A stretch of DNA of 7,318 nt from the NCBI GenBank assembly GCA_013329615.1, contig DUKA01000196.1, positions 1 through 7,318 of the forward strand, written 5' to 3'. Source of the stretch: Candidatus Bathyarchaeota archaeon. GTDB taxonomy: Archaea > Thermoproteota > Bathyarchaeia > TCS64. The translations under genes and the position numbers were made by a program. The notes beneath the pieces were generated by a model. The model worked only from the letters and a program-made list of their open reading frames with translations, was not told where the DNA came from and ran no database searches. Shown here in pieces: positions 5,233-7,318 of this stretch. How positions within the stretch are numbered: position 1 is the first letter of the stretch; every line of letters begins with the position of its first letter.

Positions 5233-6306
5233 CTAGATCACGCCTGTTTCGACGGCGAGTGCCTCCGCCGAGGACTTATCCAGGGGGATCTTGGAGAGTA
5301 TCGTGTATCTGTCAGGTCTTATTCCCTGCGCCATGGCGAGTGCCTCTATGATCTTCTCTCTCTTTATGCCGAGGCCGGCGGCGGTCGTCGGCGCGCCTAT
5401 CTTTTCGAGGCTCTCCCTGACCTTCTCCCAGTTCATGCCGTGGAGCTTCGCCATCATTATGGCGCCGACGCCGCATTGTTCGCCGTGCAGGGCGGGTTTA
5501 TCCACGATCAGATCGAGGGCGTGGCTGAAGAGGTGCGCCGAGCCGCTGCACGGTCGGCTGCTCCCCGCTATGCTCATCGAGGTGCTGCAGCTTATCAGCG
5601 CCTCGAGGAGGTCGCGGACGGTCTCCGAGGTGTTCTTTCTTATGCGTTCGGCGCTCTCCATGATGAGTTGGCTGCTCATGAGGGCGAGGCTGGCGGCGTA
5701 TGCGCCGTAGTAGTCGCCGTTGTCCGCGTGTGCGAGCTTCCAGTCCTCGACTTCGGTCACCTTGCTTATGACATCGCCGCAGCCCGCGGCGGTGAATCTG
5801 TATGGTGAGGCGGCGATTATTCCGCTGTCCATGACGACGGCGACGGGTGAGACCGCCTTGACAGTGTAGGGGCGCTCCATGCCCTTCACCGAGGCGAGAC
5901 TGCTCGCTATCCCGTCGTGGCTCGCTACGGTGGGAACGCTTATGAAAGCTTTACCCGTCTTCGCGGCGGCAAGCTTCGCCACGTCTATGCTCCTGCCTCC
6001 GCCGACGCCGATGAGGACGTTCGCCCGAGCCTTCCCAGCGTCCTCCATGACCCGCCCCACTGTCTCGAGCTGCGCATCCTCGACGAGCGACCTGTTCGAG
6101 CCCATGCCCTCGTTCGCGAGCATCCACTGGACCCGCTCCCCCGCCACCTTGAAGGTGCTCTTCCCGGTGACGACGAGGGCCTTACGGTACCCGAGTTCGT
6201 GGCATATTCCATAGATCGAGGATAGAACGCCTTTACCCACTAAAACGATCCTGGGTAGGTCTATCCGGTGGACGGGGGACGCCTTCGGGGGGTCTGGTTG
6301 AGCCAT
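5233..6306 (-). CDS. egsA: sn-glycerol-1-phosphate dehydrogenase
   Basis: Reduces dihydroxyacetone phosphate to sn-glycerol-1-phosphate with NAD(P)H, the step that sets the stereochemistry of archaeal membrane lipids; cytosolic. The 357 residues match the usual length. Visible motifs: HRIDLPRIVLVGKGVL (13-28) typical of the N-terminus, the dinucleotide motif GVGGGRSIDVAK (100-111), SVPTVASHDG (123-132) contacting substrate and nucleotide, GCGDVISK (176-182) with metal ligand D178, GSAHLFSH (255-262) supplying a metal-binding His, and LHGEQCG (273-279) with H274. These belong to the Zn-dependent G1PDH branch of the iron-type alcohol dehydrogenase/dehydroquinate synthase fold, not to glycerol dehydrogenase. 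The start is ATG at 6306. It is transcribed away from psmB, from a TATA-like box at 6373-6379, and followed by the separate cdc48 promoter, so it looks monocistronic. Confidence 0.95.
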   Translation of the reverse strand: MAQPDPPKASPVHRIDLPRIVLVGKGVLSSIYGICHELGYRKALVVTGKSTFKVAGERVQWMLANEGMGSNRSLVEDAQLETVGRVMEDAGKARANVLIGVGGGRSIDVAKLAAAKTGKAFISVPTVASHDGIASSLASVKGMERPYTVKAVSPVAVVMDSGIIAASPYRFTAAGCGDVISKVTEVEDWKLAHADNGDYYGAYAASLALMSSQLIMESAERIRKNTSETVRDLLEALISCSTSMSIAGSSRPCSGSAHLFSHALDLIVDKPALHGEQCGVGAIMMAKLHGMNWEKVRESLEKIGAPTTAAGLGIKREKIIEALAMAQGIRPDRYTILSKIPLDKSSAEALAVETGVI

Positions 6307-6331
6307 CGTGAACCCTGGGTGCTGAAAGCAT

Positions 6332-6356
6332 GGGGGAGCCCGTGGGCTTTAACCCC
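6332..6356. repeat. Imperfect inverted repeat between the egsA promoter box and start
   Basis: Inner arms AGCCC (6337-6341) and GGGCT (6344-6348) pair around a two-base centre. Outer arms GGGG (6333-6336) and CCCC (6353-6356) can extend the stem past a TTAA bulge (6349-6352). If transcription of egsA starts near 6350, only the inner hairpin would be in the mRNA leader, while the whole element could serve as a DNA operator. It may also be chance in GC-rich sequence. Confidence 0.3.
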
Positions 6357-6372
6357 TGTGGTCCCCATTTTT

Positions 6373-6379
6373 CAATAAA
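6373..6379 (-). promoter_or_regulatory. TATA-like box for egsA
   Basis: TTTATTG on the - strand (context CAGTTTATTGAAA). Standard spacing predicts transcription start near 6350 and a leader of about 44 bases before the egsA ATG. It is the best match on this strand in the intergenic region and its centre lies about 18 bases from the opposing psmB box. Confidence 0.5.
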
Positions 6380-6388
6380 CTGAAAAGG

Positions 6389-6398
6389 TTTTTAAATA
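6389..6398 (+). promoter_or_regulatory. TATA box for psmB-fttA
   Basis: TTTTTAAATA preceded by purine-rich GAAAAGG, which could serve as the TFB recognition element. Spacing predicts transcription start near 6420, leaving a leader of about 48 bases. The leader ends with purine-rich AGGGGAAGGAAC just before the ATG, a likely ribosome binding site. Confidence 0.65.
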
Positions 6399-6467
6399 AC
6401 ACACTGAATCTAATTTTGGTCTTCCTTCTAAGGATACCCTCTCTAGAGCGTTAGTAGGGGAAGGAAC

Positions 6468-7100
6468 ATGGCAAAAGAAATTGAGGCGTTTAAGGGGACA
6501 ACGACGGTAGGCGTCGTCTGCAAGGACGGCATCATTCTCGGCACCGACACCAGGGCCACATCTGGCAACTACGTCGCGAGCAAGCACGCGAAGAAGGTCT
6601 ACCAGATCACCGGAAATCTCGCGATGACCATCGCCGGCGGCGTAGCCGTCGCTCAGAGGGTCGTCGAGATTCTGAAGGTAAACACCCGTCTCTACGAGCT
6701 GGAGAAGGGACGCCCCATGCCCGTAAAGTCGGCGGCCACCCTAGTCTCAAGCATCCTGTTCCAGAACCGTGAAGCCGGCGCCCCCCTGCCGATGCAGGCG
6801 ATAGTCGGCGGATACGACCTCACTGGGCCACACATATTCAACCTAGACCCCTTCGGCAGCCTACTCGAGGACAAGATGATATCCACGGGCTCCGGAAGCC
6901 CCTTCGCCTACGGCGTACTCGAAGCACTCTACAAGGAGGATAAATCCGTCAAGGAGATGCTCCCAGTCGTCGTTAGGGCTATTGACTCCGCGATGAAGAG
7001 GGACACATACAGCGGAGACAGCTTCGACGTCGCCGTCATCGACAAGAAGGGATTCAGGGAGCTACCACCCGCCGAGAAGGAAGCGTTATTGAAGGCCTAG
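6468..7100 (+). CDS. psmB: Proteasome beta subunit (20S core, catalytic)
   Basis: The proteolytic subunit of the archaeal 20S proteasome, an N-terminal nucleophile hydrolase that degrades unfolded proteins fed by AAA ATPases. The precursor is 210 residues. The short propeptide MAKEIEAFKG ends in Gly10 and is autocleaved before T11, the catalytic Thr1 of the mature 200-residue chain. The supporting residues are in place: D27 (TDTRAT, mature 17), K43 (AKKVYQ, mature 33), the STGSGSPF segment (139-146), and D179 and S182 in the RDTYSGD segment. This is therefore an active beta subunit, unlike the inactive paralogs found beside active ones in some Crenarchaeota. The S1-pocket position mature 45 is Ile, which suggests cleavage after hydrophobic residues (inference). 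The alpha subunit gene is not in this window. It diverges from egsA and runs directly into the fttA gene. Confidence 0.97.
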   Translation: MAKEIEAFKGTTTVGVVCKDGIILGTDTRATSGNYVASKHAKKVYQITGNLAMTIAGGVAVAQRVVEILKVNTRLYELEKGRPMPVKSAATLVSSILFQNREAGAPLPMQAIVGGYDLTGPHIFNLDPFGSLLEDKMISTGSGSPFAYGVLEALYKEDKSVKEMLPVVVRAIDSAMKRDTYSGDSFDVAVIDKKGFRELPPAEKEALLKA

Positions 7101-7112
7101 TTGGATGCAGTG

Positions 7113-7318
7113 ATGCAGAAGCCCCAAGGACTTAGCTACGAAGAGATCAGGAAGACGATCCTTGAGAAGATACCCGCCGAGGTCGGGATCACGAGGATCG
7201 AGTTCGAGGGCCCACGCCTCGCCATCTACACCCAGAAGCCCGAGACACTTATTGAACAGAGCCACATAGTCGGCGAGATTGCCGGCATAATTAAGAAGCG
7301 CATAGTCGTGCGCAGCGA
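7113..7318 (+). CDS. fttA: aCPSF1/FttA, KH and beta-CASP transcription termination ribonuclease (N-terminal part)
   Basis: Only the first 68 codons are present; the frame is open through the right edge. The peptide carries the N-terminal KH region of the aCPSF1 family: EKIPAEVGITRIEFEGPRLAIYT followed by LIEQSHIVGEIAGIIKKRIVVRS, as positions about 16-68 (written here in two parts). The full family protein adds a second KH domain, a metallo-beta-lactamase domain and a beta-CASP domain, and cuts nascent RNA 3' ends to terminate transcription. Start codons TTG 7101, GTG 7110 and ATG 7113 are all in frame. I chose the ATG because MQKP is a plausible N-terminus, but TTG 7101 directly follows the psmB TAG and has GAAGG five bases before it. 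The near-zero gap makes cotranscription with psmB likely; this neighbour pair is, to my knowledge, seen in other archaea too. Confidence 0.88.
   Translation, partial: MQKPQGLSYEEIRKTILEKIPAEVGITRIEFEGPRLAIYTQKPETLIEQSHIVGEIAGIIKKRIVVRS

Noticed and set aside
5440..5808. 122-residue + strand frame antisense to egsA, with further antisense frames over fen1 and cdc48
   Set aside because: All lie opposite strongly supported genes and their sequences mirror the codon bias of those genes; no independent start signals were seen.
6441..6448. CTCTAGAG palindrome in the psmB leader considered as an operator
   Set aside because: Eight-base palindromes are frequent by chance and there is no second copy nearby.

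Overview
This window looks like a chromosomal housekeeping region of an archaeon. Diagnostic genes are a glycerol-1-phosphate dehydrogenase (archaeal lipid backbone), an archaeal proteasome beta subunit, a two-ring Cdc48/VCP ATPase, a flap endonuclease 1 (FEN1) and the start of the KH/beta-CASP factor aCPSF1/FttA. Wobble positions are mostly C or G. TTTATATG-type promoter boxes and AGGTGA-type ribosome binding sites are visible. The style suggests the TACK superphylum, perhaps a Thaumarchaeota/Aigarchaeota relative, but that placement is an inference from protein style alone.

Left end (1-400): a poorly defined stretch. A GC3-biased open frame runs in from the left edge and stops at 150-152 on the + strand. 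A 38-residue open frame lies on the - strand (245-361); it has good codon use, a TATA-like box about 28 bases upstream, and an N-terminus resembling HAD motif I. No tRNA or rRNA is seen here.

Minus-strand block (401-5146), transcribed right to left: cdc48 (GTG start, strong TATA box at 5182-5189), then a 69-residue winged-helix-like protein with its Shine-Dalgarno sequence over the cdc48 stop, then fen1 11 bases further on with its own Shine-Dalgarno over the preceding stop. These three look like one operon. The L-cysteine desulfidase-family gene follows after 34 bases and may have its own promoter in that gap.

Right part: egsA (5233-6306, - strand) and psmB (6468-7100, + strand) diverge from a 161-base intergenic region holding two back-to-back TATA-like boxes whose centres are about 18 bases apart. 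psmB is followed almost without a gap by the aCPSF1/FttA gene, which runs off the right edge.

Functionally the window joins protein quality control (Cdc48 unfoldase, proteasome core), DNA flap processing (FEN1), transcription termination/RNA cleavage (FttA), membrane lipid synthesis (G1PDH) and cysteine/sulfide metabolism. I see no mobile element, CRISPR array or defence island. The least explained pieces are the two small - strand proteins and the shared divergent promoter. I do not see strong evidence for an entirely new multi-gene system.
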